Source of the DNA: Gammaproteobacteria bacterium | GTDB taxonomy: Bacteria; Pseudomonadota; Gammaproteobacteria; SZUA-229 | NCBI GenBank assembly: GCA_030595325.1 | Contig: JAUVDN010000010.1 | Location: 1 to 37,701 of the forward strand | Length of the DNA: 37,701 bases | Direction: 5' to 3' | In this document: positions 27,360 to 37,362 of the stretch, piece by piece | Layout of the letters: each line of letters opens with the position of its first letter | Numbering within the stretch: the first letter of the stretch is position 1 | Notes under the pieces: generated by a model | The model's input: only the letters and a program-made list of their open reading frames with translations | What the model was told of the DNA's origin: nothing | Databases searched by the model: none | Made by a program: the position numbers and the translations under genes

Positions 27360-29483
27360 TTATAAACTGCCACAGACAGACCCTGAGAAAGGAGACAGGA
27401 CACCATTTGTATCAACAATATCTGTAACACAGTAGGTCAGGTTTCTAACTTTAGCAGAGTTAGTAGTACTGACAGATGTTTGACCACTCGCATCAGTCGC
27501 TGTACTGACTATTCCAGACTCATTAATTGATCCAGTAAAATCACCAGTAACGATAGCATCTGCAACAGGATTACCTAGATCATCAACAACGACGATATCG
27601 GCGACACCAAACTTCGTACCTTTACGGGCATTAACAGTGCTTACGGTAATTGAACCCACATCGACACTGGTCGGATCACCACTACCACCGCCAGCTTGAG
27701 TCGTTGCACTGGCAATATTGGTATAAGCAGAATCACCGGCTGCATTAGAAGCATTAACCTGAAAGAAGTATTCAGTTGATGCAGAAAGGCCCGTAACAGA
27801 GTAGTTGGTGCTGTCCGCCCCAAGTACTGCGATAATGGAGAAATTTACACCGTCTAATGATTCTTCAACCTGGTATGTTTCCTCATCTGTCGCATTATCT
27901 GTCCAGCTTAAGCTAATCTGGCTGCTTGAAGCCGCACTTGCAGACAGACCAGTAGGGTCAGCAGGTACGGTTGGATTGACGCCATCAAGTTCATATTTTT
28001 CTAAGAACCCTTCACCCACTGGGAAAGTTGGTGCGCCAATAGTGCCAGTAGCAGGCTGAACAACCATGTAACCCATTGCTCCCTGATCTTCATGGTCAAG
28101 AAGGTGACAATGGAAGATGGTCTTACCGTCAAAAACAGTCGAAGTCTGTGGGTTCAGGTCAAACCTGACATCACAAGAGGCAGCGATGGTATCGTAATAC
28201 TCCCCCGCTTCATATTCACCACAGTCAGTTTGAGCCTGGAAATGAAAAACATGTAAATGGAAAGGGTGATTAGTCGCACCAGATACTGACCATTCCTGCA
28301 CACCATCTGCCTGTGTGATAAATGTGGGTTCAAGAATATCAAACTTACTGCCATTGATCGTGCGAGCACCCATACTCACAGTTTCAAAGTTAGTAACAGG
28401 TTCATTTCTTAGATCTCTAAGATAACTCGGTCTAAATGAAGCCCACTGAGATACACCATCTGTTGCATATGGATGCCCTGCGCCAACCGGAAGCGTATCA
28501 TCAGCATAGATATTTGCAACCACTGTAGTGCCAACAGTTAGTGTCGAGTCACCAGTACAACGTACAGCAATATCTGCTCGTGAACCACCGGTTAGAGACA
28601 TAGTATTGTTATCAGCAGCTAGATCTTTAGGTACCATGGTTCTCCAGACACCGTCTCGCGCCAGTAATGCCACTTCACAATTATCACCAACTGTGACATC
28701 TTTGGCTTTAACATCTGCAGCTGCAACTAACAGACGCCAGTGCTGCCAGGTATTAGCCGGCATACAAACATTGCCGTCAACTGTACCATTCACGTTCCAG
28801 CCAGGACTCAGCGTTCCTGAAACAAGCATATCGCCACCCGTTCCAGAGACACTTGGATCAAGGTATCCCAGTGTTAATAGTCTTTCGTCCATTGCAGCAA
28901 CATTTGCCGGGATGCCATCAAACTTATCGTCGATAAGCAACATACCAAAAGCACCACTCGATATCTGCAGGTAAGTAGAACCATGGTGATGCGCGTGAAT
29001 CCAGAAAGTACCGCCCATATGGTCCACAGTCATATCAAAAACATAATCACCGCCAGTACGACCTTCGAAGATACGCGTGGCATCATCTCCTGGTGTATCA
29101 CCCGTAGTATGTAAACCATGGGTATGTAAATTGGTCACATTAGGGTCTTTAAATCTATTATGCAAGTCACTGAGTGGCTCATAAGGCAGCCGATTTTCAA
29201 ATTTCAGTACATATTTTTTACCCGGTTCCATAACGATAGTCGGACCTGGTACGCTAGGTGTAGAGCCTGCCTGAGCATAAGCTCGTGTGGTAAGGGTTTC
29301 ACCATTATTTAGCGTTAAAGTAACTTCATCCATAATTAATGTGCCACTTAAATAACTGCCGTTATCTGTCCATTGGAACAGTGGCGCGTCAGTAACGACA
29401 TCGGTCGTCGGACAACTGCTTGCATTAGCGAGCAAGGGAACTGCTAAGATTATAAAGAGAGCTAGCGAACAATATTTTTTCAT
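27360..29483 (-). CDS. Exported multicopper oxidase with C-terminal FN3 and Ig-like (Big) domains
   Basis: Signal peptide; Cu motifs NLHTHGLH, WIHAHHHG, HPFHLHVFHF, FHCHLLDHEDQGAM; FN3 (PTGLSASAASSSQISLSWTDNATDEETYQVEES) then an Ig-like tail. Confidence 0.92.
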   Translation of the reverse strand: MKKYCSLALFIILAVPLLANASSCPTTDVVTDAPLFQWTDNGSYLSGTLIMDEVTLTLNNGETLTTRAYAQAGSTPSVPGPTIVMEPGKKYVLKFENRLPYEPLSDLHNRFKDPNVTNLHTHGLHTTGDTPGDDATRIFEGRTGGDYVFDMTVDHMGGTFWIHAHHHGSTYLQISSGAFGMLLIDDKFDGIPANVAAMDERLLTLGYLDPSVSGTGGDMLVSGTLSPGWNVNGTVDGNVCMPANTWQHWRLLVAAADVKAKDVTVGDNCEVALLARDGVWRTMVPKDLAADNNTMSLTGGSRADIAVRCTGDSTLTVGTTVVANIYADDTLPVGAGHPYATDGVSQWASFRPSYLRDLRNEPVTNFETVSMGARTINGSKFDILEPTFITQADGVQEWSVSGATNHPFHLHVFHFQAQTDCGEYEAGEYYDTIAASCDVRFDLNPQTSTVFDGKTIFHCHLLDHEDQGAMGYMVVQPATGTIGAPTFPVGEGFLEKYELDGVNPTVPADPTGLSASAASSSQISLSWTDNATDEETYQVEESLDGVNFSIIAVLGADSTNYSVTGLSASTEYFFQVNASNAAGDSAYTNIASATTQAGGGSGDPTSVDVGSITVSTVNARKGTKFGVADIVVVDDLGNPVADAIVTGDFTGSINESGIVSTATDASGQTSVSTTNSAKVRNLTYCVTDIVDTNGVLSPFSGSVCGSL

Positions 29484-29542
29484 AAAATTTTCTCCAAAAG
29501 TTATTTTTTCACATTTATTTATAATTATTGAGTAATAGTAAC

Positions 29543-29558
29543 CGCAAAAAACATACCA
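29543..29558 (-). promoter_or_regulatory. Sigma54 (-24/-12) promoter of the multicopper oxidase
   Basis: Minus strand TGGTATGTTTTTTGCG, GG-N10-GC; about 60 bp upstream of the start codon. Confidence 0.7.
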
Positions 29559-29630
29559 TATTCATAAGTTACTGTTTTATATAAACTTGACTTAGGTGTG
29601 ATTATTTACTTTTTGCAAAGTGTAAAAAAA

Positions 29631-29644
29631 TTGAACCATATCAA
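29631..29644. promoter_or_regulatory. FNR-like site upstream of the multicopper oxidase
   Basis: TTGAACCATATCAA, one mismatch to TTGAT-N4-ATCAA. Confidence 0.45.
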
Positions 29645-30264
29645 GATTTAATAAGAGAATATGTAGAAATTCTTTACAGTTATTTATATATCAGCTTCGG
29701 TTCGATAAAAAGATGGGGGCAGTGATGGGGATGGCTAAATAAAGAATTTTCTTTAGTATTTTTTTCATTTCATTTCCTAATAATATTAATAATTAGTGGC
29801 GTTGCTTAATGACACTACACCGATATAGTTGTTAAACTTATATCTAACAAGTAGCAATTTATGTGCCAATATAATCGACTTATAACTCATTGTTTTCATT
29901 ACACACTATTTTAATACAATAGTTAGGGTATGACATAAACGACGCTAACATCATGGACAAGTTGTCAGCACTGTCATTCCTGGCATACATGAAATACTCT
30001 AAACAAAACAACTAATACAAAATTTAGTAAGCTTTATTCCCTCATTGCTTCTAAAGAATTGTTATTTTATATAATGCACGGCAACCTAATTTGCAGCTAT
30101 ACAGTGCTAACAGGATTGGTGACTCGATATCGAATCCATCGACTCACTAATAAATTAGAATTTTTAATGTTGATATAATATTACATCACTTGACACGCTC
30201 TGATTACGGTTCAAGATATGTGGCATACAAACACCAGTAACAAACTCGGCCTACTAAAATAATT

Positions 30265-30783
30265 TTGAACATCAAAGTACCAACTAGTGGTTTTTTTTTA
30301 TTGCTTTCCTGTTTGCTGTTACCAGCTACCACACTCAGTGCTGGCCTGGATCCTTACCGCAATGCAGACAATTACAACTTCTCCCTGCCTGACCAGAAAG
30401 GACAGCTACATACACTGGTCGATTACCGTAACAAAGTTGTCCTGGTAAATTTTTGGGCAAGCTGGTGTACACCCTGCCTTCTGGAAATGCCAGGCATGCA
30501 ACGCTTATCCAACATCATGAACGATGAGAACTTTGAGATACTGACAATAAATACTTCCGATACACCGAGGCGTATTCAGGAAACATTAAAACGACTGCAA
30601 GTGAATTTGATAGTTTTACAGGATCAAGATAGCACTACATTCAAAGCCTGGAACGGTAATGTATTGCCAACAAGCTACCTTTTGGATTATAACGGTTTGG
30701 TGCGCTACCGGGTTGTCGGGCCTATGGAGTGGGATAACGCAGATGTAATAGTAAAGATTAAAAAGTTAATTAAAAGTCAATAA
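30265..30783 (+). CDS. TlpA/ResA-like thioredoxin-fold protein (exported)
   Basis: Signal peptide; KVVLVNFWASWCTPCLLEMPGMQRL with CxxC. TTG start as drawn. Confidence 0.88.
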   Translation: MNIKVPTSGFFLLLSCLLLPATTLSAGLDPYRNADNYNFSLPDQKGQLHTLVDYRNKVVLVNFWASWCTPCLLEMPGMQRLSNIMNDENFEILTINTSDTPRRIQETLKRLQVNLIVLQDQDSTTFKAWNGNVLPTSYLLDYNGLVRYRVVGPMEWDNADVIVKIKKLIKSQ

Positions 30784-31154
30784 ACAAACAGAAGCTAACC
30801 GATAGCCTGATAATCTGATGAAGAATTTTCAGCTGCAAGCAGTCTATCATCATAAAAAACAATTAACGCGTGTCACTCCGATTACCGAGTTAATATCCGT
30901 CTTAGCCAACACATCAGTGACACTGTCTTCGTCACTTACATATCCATGGTTATGAAAAAATACAGTAACGTAGCTACAACAAAAAAATAACCCCATAGTG
31001 CGTAAACAAACAGAGACCGCGCACGTCACCGCAGGTTTTATTTAACAGACAGTTCGTACAGATGCTTTTTTATTGTTCAAACTTTGATGATTTTTTTCAT
31101 AATCACGTTGTTAAAATTATTCTGATACTGTAAATCAATTGTTACATACCGTTA

Positions 31155-31168
31155 TTGATTAAAATCAA
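31155..31168. promoter_or_regulatory. FNR-type binding site in a convergent intergenic region
   Basis: TTGATTAAAATCAA, exact match to TTGAT-N4-ATCAA. Confidence 0.6.
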
Positions 31169-31416
31169 AGGTATTTTTTTGAACATAGATAACGAGCTAT
31201 ATCTGCATATATTGACGAACTAAAAACTGCTCTTATGCATTCAACAATAAACCCGAAAAGATATTTTTATTAATATTCAATCTAGCTAGTTTCGATTTAG
31301 CTGTTTTCGATTTAACTAGTCATGTTTTTTACTTTGTCATGTCAATTTATTAAAGCTCAGCTTTAAGCCCTAAGGTATTAGCTGATATGAAGAATTGGTT
31401 TCAATTTTCTCAGAAG

Positions 31417-31449
31417 TTAAAAAAAGGGGTGGCATAAGCCACCCCGAAA
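31417..31449 (-). terminator. Rho-independent terminator of the multiheme cytochrome
   Basis: GGGGTGGC ATAA GCCACCCC with a T-run on the minus strand, just past the stop at 31481. Confidence 0.85.
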
Positions 31450-31480
31450 ATACTAACTACTACTAAAGTTACGCCATGTT

Positions 31481-34366
31481 TTACCGCTTCTGTCGGTGAC
31501 ACATACCGCAACCTACTGCTGTTCCTTTCGGAATAATCGCAGTTTGTTCACCGGCAGCACACTCTGGCAGACTACCCTTGTTGTCCTTACACCAGACAGT
31601 TCTATCATCTGCAGTACGCGACAGCACTGTACCTGTCAGGTCATTACCATGGCAGGCATCACAACCCGGACCATCATTGCGGTAGTTCTTGTGCGCAAAG
31701 TTCCAACGATCATCCGCTTTGGCCGGTGCAACTGGATCCAGATCCGTTACCGGATGCATACCGTGCGGACCGTTGTTACCCAAAGGTAATGACTCATCAT
31801 TCGGCTCATGACAGACAGTACACTCAGCGATGTAACCACTGTGTCCCTGTAGCTGTGAAGACGGAATATTATCATTAGCATTTGGATTAGCTGTTGGCCA
31901 TTCGGCATGCGTACTACCATGACAGGATTCACAGAACAATCCACCATGGCCATTACTTACCCGATACAGCTTTGGATTACCTATCGCTGCGGGATCACCT
32001 GGCATATCATCTGCGGTGATTACATTTTCAGCAAATGCTTTGTTGGTAGGAACAATCGGTGTTGCTTTGATATCACCTGTGCGATAAGCCGCAAGCAGAC
32101 GAATACCATCGTGATTACCCAGTGTATCGGTAGGACTCACCAATACGTCAGGATCGCCTGCAAGGTTATCAGTAGCATAACCGGTATGACATGAACCACA
32201 ACCAGGCTCGTTAGCCCATGGAACACGAGGCGTATCCGGATTGGTATAGAAATCCGGTCCTAAATCAAAAGCACCTGGGTTGATAAGTGAAACATTACTA
32301 CTGAAGTCATTACCTACTTGCTCCATCTGTCCGTGACAGTCCTGACAGACCAGACCACCGTTGGCCATCGCACCACGCATACACTCTGTTCTTTTACCGG
32401 GGTGACATAAATAACATGTCTCTTCCAGAATGTTCTGAGTGAGGACCGGATCACGTCGGTTGCCCTGTGCATCGATCGCTGGTGGCATATCCGGGAATAG
32501 ACCAGTAGTCGAATGATGACTGTGCATTACATTAGACATTGACTTATGTTTGATTTGGTCACGACCGTTGGCCAGTGACTCTATAAGGAATGGTCCACCA
32601 TCAGTATTAACTTCAAAGTTTTTTGCATCGTTCTCAGGTCCTAGCGGACCAAACTGAGCTAGATCCAACGCCGGTGTATAGTGACACGTCTGACAGACCA
32701 CCGGATTAACCGCTTTACCGGTATTTACATCAAAACCCTGATCCAGAGACGTACCATGTTTCTGGTCATGCAAACGTAACAGGTTGATATCACTTGCCCA
32801 TTCAACACTGACCTCAAGAGGCACGGTGTCATTGTGTAGTGGATCATCCATCGCTGAGGCAGGACTGTTTAGATTAGTAATTGCAGAACCTGTACCAATA
32901 TCAATTGAGTGACAGCTCTGACATTCCGCCTCACCAGAGATAGGCATGACGATATCAATCGATGCAACCATAGTGTTATTTACTTCAGCCTGCACTCTAA
33001 CTAGTGGGTACGGGTTCTCCTGACCGAAATCATCAAATGCTGCAATTGGAACACCGGCAGCTTCAAATAGATTTACGTCCGCGGTATAACCAAACGGAAA
33101 GTTGATAAAGAATGGCAACGTACCCACATGCTCATGGAATACCTGCAGATTATTAGCGGTGTACGGATCAGTTATACCCGACATGTTCTGCTGACTCGCA
33201 GCCAGAAATCCATCTTCCAGATAGAAACGTTCGACATCAGGCATCGGCAAGCCGACATCTTCATTACTGGAGAATAATGGCAGGATACCCGATGGGTAGA
33301 AGGGGTCGTAAGCTGTAGAAGAAACATCCCAGAAGTTGGTCTTGTAAACGGTGCCCGCGTTGGTAACCGAGGACAGTGCCTGACCACTGGCAACCTTCGC
33401 TGGTGCAGGATCATCAGGATTAGACGCAGCAGAGTAATACACCTTTACTTCGCCCTCACCCATTATCCGTGGTAGACCACCATTGCCACGCTGGATAACC
33501 TGCGAGTGCAGGACATTAAATGGAGGCAGGATACTGGAGATACGAGTATCAAGATCACCACAGTGCATACCCAGATCATTGATTGCAACAATGGCATAAT
33601 CAGGGTCTAACCAGAATGGTTGTTCAGTGACTGCAGCGGTAGGCACACGGGCTCCATTGACACTGGTTGAATTTATAGAGACCGCATTAATAGCAGTTAC
33701 ACCGATGGTAACCACGGCAGAGTTAGATGACAAAGCACCATCCTCTACGTGATAAGTAAAAGTATAAGAACCTGATAAACCGGCAGGTGGTTCAAAAGTA
33801 AAAGAACCATCAGCAGACAGGTTGAGTATGCCGTTGTTCACATCGACATCCAGCACGGCAGTCATTGGATCACCGTCAGGGTCATTGTCGTTACTGAGTA
33901 CACCGGGAGTTAGGATACTTAATAAAGTGTCCTGTTGTGTATTGTAATCATCATTTTGAGCTACTGGCGCTATATTTCCAGCCGCAGGGCTCACAGTAAC
34001 AGTGGTGTTGCAACTGGCGGTCGTATTATCTCTGTCAGTGACATCAAGTAATACATCATAAGTACCACCCGTGCCGTAGCTCACATCAACAGGGTTAGAT
34101 GATGAAGCGGCAGGGGTACCCGATCCATCTGAAAAATTCCACAGATATGTTTTGCCGCCTTTGGCGCCGCCATCTGCTGAACCGTTAAATGTTATAGCAG
34201 TACCAGCCGCTGTTGTGCCAGCATCCGGTGAAATTGTACACGATAGTGGTTGCGGTATCGGTTTGGCCGCCTGTACATCAACAAGAGCTATTACCAGTAA
34301 AATACTGACATTCGCCGTTATCACCGCTGTTTTTTTCAAGAGACACTTAGGTAATCCTGCAATCAT
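31481..34366 (-). CDS. Exported nonaheme c-type cytochrome with PKD and cadherin-like N-terminal domains
   Basis: Nine CxxCH (CQSCH, CQTCH, CYLCH, CQDCH, CGSCH, CESCH, CTVCH, CDACH, CGMCH); PKD (AITFNGSADGGAKGGKTYLWNFSDGS) and a VCBS/cadherin-like module (VLSNDNDPDGDPMTAVL). Confidence 0.92.
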   Translation of the reverse strand: MIAGLPKCLLKKTAVITANVSILLVIALVDVQAAKPIPQPLSCTISPDAGTTAAGTAITFNGSADGGAKGGKTYLWNFSDGSGTPAASSSNPVDVSYGTGGTYDVLLDVTDRDNTTASCNTTVTVSPAAGNIAPVAQNDDYNTQQDTLLSILTPGVLSNDNDPDGDPMTAVLDVDVNNGILNLSADGSFTFEPPAGLSGSYTFTYHVEDGALSSNSAVVTIGVTAINAVSINSTSVNGARVPTAAVTEQPFWLDPDYAIVAINDLGMHCGDLDTRISSILPPFNVLHSQVIQRGNGGLPRIMGEGEVKVYYSAASNPDDPAPAKVASGQALSSVTNAGTVYKTNFWDVSSTAYDPFYPSGILPLFSSNEDVGLPMPDVERFYLEDGFLAASQQNMSGITDPYTANNLQVFHEHVGTLPFFINFPFGYTADVNLFEAAGVPIAAFDDFGQENPYPLVRVQAEVNNTMVASIDIVMPISGEAECQSCHSIDIGTGSAITNLNSPASAMDDPLHNDTVPLEVSVEWASDINLLRLHDQKHGTSLDQGFDVNTGKAVNPVVCQTCHYTPALDLAQFGPLGPENDAKNFEVNTDGGPFLIESLANGRDQIKHKSMSNVMHSHHSTTGLFPDMPPAIDAQGNRRDPVLTQNILEETCYLCHPGKRTECMRGAMANGGLVCQDCHGQMEQVGNDFSSNVSLINPGAFDLGPDFYTNPDTPRVPWANEPGCGSCHTGYATDNLAGDPDVLVSPTDTLGNHDGIRLLAAYRTGDIKATPIVPTNKAFAENVITADDMPGDPAAIGNPKLYRVSNGHGGLFCESCHGSTHAEWPTANPNANDNIPSSQLQGHSGYIAECTVCHEPNDESLPLGNNGPHGMHPVTDLDPVAPAKADDRWNFAHKNYRNDGPGCDACHGNDLTGTVLSRTADDRTVWCKDNKGSLPECAAGEQTAIIPKGTAVGCGMCHRQKR

Positions 34367-34489
34367 GTCTTCACCCTCCTCAGATTTTTATTCATTTATA
34401 GCCTGGAGCACCCCCTGAATTTATATTCTGGTGATCATTGACCTTGATTATTATTTAGGCAGTGCGATGCACATACTTGAATTAATAAT

Positions 34490-34505
34490 TGCATGTTTCA
34501 TGCCA
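34490..34505 (-). promoter_or_regulatory. Sigma54 (-24/-12) promoter of the nonaheme cytochrome
   Basis: Minus strand TGGCATGAAACATGCA, GG-N10-GC. Confidence 0.65.
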
Positions 34506-34590
34506 AGAGGAAAAATTACGCTAACACTTTGTTTACAGTAAACTTTAAGAATATTAGCAGATTATTACTTATTTATAGATATGACCGTTT

Positions 34591-34610
34591 GTGTCATTTG
34601 ACCATGACAC
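34591..34610. promoter_or_regulatory. Inverted repeat, candidate upstream activating sequence
   Basis: GTGTCAT-TTGACC-ATGACAC, about 90-110 bp upstream of the sigma54 promoter of the cytochrome. Confidence 0.5.
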
Positions 34611-34817
34611 AGTGACATTACGACTGCCACACATGTCATGCTAATGAGATGATTTGAATTCTAATATCCTGTCGAATAATTATTCTGCGTGCACTTTACT
34701 CTGCCACCAACAAACAAATTGTATTGCAACTGAATACTAGCAAGCTTAAAGGAGCTATTAATAGATAAACTCTTTTTGATCACTGCTCATTTCATGTCAT
34801 TCCACGCTTTTATCAAT

Positions 34818-35732
34818 TTATGGCCATACGCGTACACAGCCACGGCCATCTGATTTGGCTACAATCAATGCATGATCAGCGAGCTTGATGTTTTCATTAT
34901 AGGAAGTCTGACCATCCATCTCTGATATACCGATAGATACGCTAACATTAATTTTTTTAGAGTCGCTGATCATGATCGGCATGTTTTTTAATTCCTTACG
35001 CAGTCGGTCGAGCAGTTGCTTTGCATGTTCGATATTTGTTTCCGGTAACAACATAAGAAATTCATCACCACCATAACGAAAGATGATGTCGTATTTCCTC
35101 AGACGTCTGGTGAAGAATTCAATCGCCGTTTTCAACACCTGGTCACCGGCAACATGACCGTATTTATCATTGATCTGTTTGAAGTCATCAAAATCCATCA
35201 TCGCCAGTACACAGCATTTCTCGCTACGGCGAGCGCGTTCATTCTCTTTATCGATCATGAATGACATCGCGTGCCTGTTCCATACCCCAGTGAGGTGATC
35301 AACCGCACACACCTTACTGATTAGTGAAAATTGTAAATCATGTACCGCAACCCGAAATTTATTTGCAGTCTCATTAAAATCATCATAAGCCTCACTACTT
35401 ATTAACTTACCAGACGATTTGTCTTTTAGTAGCTGGCGTGCTTTATTATGTACTTCTGCATGTAGTTCACCTGTTTCGATAAAACATGAATTTTCAGTCA
35501 TCTCAGAATCTGTCAAATTGTAATACCATTGGCCGAATTTACACAGACGATGTGCATTGTTCACCAGGTCACATCTATCAGGTTCATCGTTACAGATAAG
35601 TGAGCGATGTAATACTTTTATCCACTGACTGTGGTTGATAAGTCCTGTTGCCAGCCCCCTGAGCAATGGCAGTATCTCATTGAGTGACGTATCTTCTTCT
35701 ATCTCTAGGCTAAATCGCTGATTGATGTCCAT
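34818..35732 (-). CDS. Diguanylate cyclase with N-terminal CZB zinc-sensing domain (DgcZ-like)
   Basis: CZB-like His/Cys layout (INHSQW, LCKFGQWY, ELHAEVHNKA), RYGGDEF active site, RKYD I-site five residues upstream. Confidence 0.85.
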   Translation of the reverse strand: MDINQRFSLEIEEDTSLNEILPLLRGLATGLINHSQWIKVLHRSLICNDEPDRCDLVNNAHRLCKFGQWYYNLTDSEMTENSCFIETGELHAEVHNKARQLLKDKSSGKLISSEAYDDFNETANKFRVAVHDLQFSLISKVCAVDHLTGVWNRHAMSFMIDKENERARRSEKCCVLAMMDFDDFKQINDKYGHVAGDQVLKTAIEFFTRRLRKYDIIFRYGGDEFLMLLPETNIEHAKQLLDRLRKELKNMPIMISDSKKINVSVSIGISEMDGQTSYNENIKLADHALIVAKSDGRGCVRVWP

Positions 35733-35785
35733 GGGTTACCTGAAAGTTTTTGTAAGCTGTTGTACTTTTAGATCATACTTTTAGA

Positions 35786-37261
35786 TCATACTTCGTATGT
35801 CGTCGATGCAACCTTGCCGCCGTGACCGGTCCAGTCGGTATGGAAGAACTCGCCGCGTTTGCTGTCGAGTCGTTCGTAGGTATGAGCACCAAAGTAATCA
35901 CGCTGTGCCTGCAACAAATTTGCCGGTAGACGTTCACTGCGATAACCATCGAAGTAAGACAAAGCTGATGAAAATGCCGGTGCTGGAATCCCATTTTCGA
36001 CGGCGAGTATTACCGCTTTACGCCAACCTGCTTCAGCGGCTTTAAGCGCTCCGGTAAAGAACGAATCTAGTGCCAGGTTTTCTAGCTCGGGATTATTATC
36101 ATAGGCCTCTTTTATGTTACCCAGGAAGGTGCTGCGGATGATACAACCACCACGCCACATCAGTGCAATCTCACCGTAATTAAGGTTCCAGTCGTATTCC
36201 TTTGCAGCTTCTTTCATCAACATAAATCCCTGTGCATAGGATATTATTTTGGATGCATATAATGCATCTCGCAGTGCGTTTAACATCTCCGCTTTATTGT
36301 TCGAGTTATTGTTCGAGTCATCGGCCATCTGCGAGATCTTCGGAGACGGTCCAAGTATTGCTGATGCACGTACGCGCTCATCTTTTAACGATGACAGAAC
36401 GCGTGCAAAAACTGACTCACCGATTAATGTTAACGGCACACCCAGGTCGAGTGCACTGATGCCTGTCCATTTACCAGTACCCTTCTGACCTGCAGTATCG
36501 AGTATCTTATCCACCAACGGTTCGCCATCTTCATCCTTCATCGCCAGGATATCTTTGGTGATATCGATTAGGTAAGAGTCCAGTACGCCGTTATTCCATT
36601 CATTGAATACTTCATGCATCTGCTCGCATGACATACCCAAAACATTTTCCATCAACGAGTAAGCTTCGCAGATCAGCTGCATATCTCCGTATTCAATGCC
36701 GTTATGCACCATCTTTACAAAGTGGCCGGCACCATCCTGTCCTACCCATTGGCAACAGGGTTCGTCGTCTACTTTTGCAGACACCGCCTGAAAGATATCC
36801 TTGACCAGCGGCCACGCTTCCGGATCACCACCGGGCATGATAGACGGACCAAAACGTGCACCTTCTTCACCACCCGAAACACCGGTACCGATAAAACGCA
36901 GACCTTTCTCTTTAAGGTAAGCAGTACGACGCGTGGTATCCGGAAAATGTGAGTTACCGCCATCGATGATGACATCACCTTGCTCAAGTAGTGGCACTAA
37001 CAACTCAATAAAGCGGTCAACGACTTCACCCGCTTTTACCATCAACATAACTTTGCGCGGTTTTGCCAACGATTCGACCAGCTCTTCCATGCTGTGCGTA
37101 CCTATGATGTTTGTGCCTTTTGCCGGACCGTCGATGAAATCATCGACCTTGCTGGTTGTGCGATTGAACACGGCAACACGGTAACCGTGATCCGCCATAT
37201 TCAACACCAGGTTCTGACCCATTACTGCAAGTCCGATTAGACCTATGTCTGCTTTATCCAT
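35786..37261 (-). CDS. gnd: 6-phosphogluconate dehydrogenase (decarboxylating)
   Basis: [51 protein letters not shown]. Track start 37324; [10 protein letters not shown] at 37261 preferred. Confidence 0.96.
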   Translation of the reverse strand: MDKADIGLIGLAVMGQNLVLNMADHGYRVAVFNRTTSKVDDFIDGPAKGTNIIGTHSMEELVESLAKPRKVMLMVKAGEVVDRFIELLVPLLEQGDVIIDGGNSHFPDTTRRTAYLKEKGLRFIGTGVSGGEEGARFGPSIMPGGDPEAWPLVKDIFQAVSAKVDDEPCCQWVGQDGAGHFVKMVHNGIEYGDMQLICEAYSLMENVLGMSCEQMHEVFNEWNNGVLDSYLIDITKDILAMKDEDGEPLVDKILDTAGQKGTGKWTGISALDLGVPLTLIGESVFARVLSSLKDERVRASAILGPSPKISQMADDSNNNSNNKAEMLNALRDALYASKIISYAQGFMLMKEAAKEYDWNLNYGEIALMWRGGCIIRSTFLGNIKEAYDNNPELENLALDSFFTGALKAAEAGWRKAVILAVENGIPAPAFSSALSYFDGYRSERLPANLLQAQRDYFGAHTYERLDSKRGEFFHTDWTGHGGKVASTTYEV

Positions 37262-37362
37262 CGTTATCAATCTCGGTTGTTGTTTTGTATTATTTTCAGC
37301 ATTACTCAAAATCTGCCTTGTCAAAATGACTGCTTACAGCCATGAACGGACACCCGGAAAAA

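Noticed and set aside
30080-30096. Possible sigma54 promoter before the TlpA-like gene (ACGGCAACCTAATTTGCA)
   Set aside because: GG-to-GC spacing is 11, not 10, so it fails the strict -24/-12 geometry.
29484-30264. Possible unannotated gene in the 780 bp gap between oxidase and tlpA-like gene
   Set aside because: AT-rich, no ORF of 60 aa or more in the track and no recognisable protein; treated as regulatory DNA.
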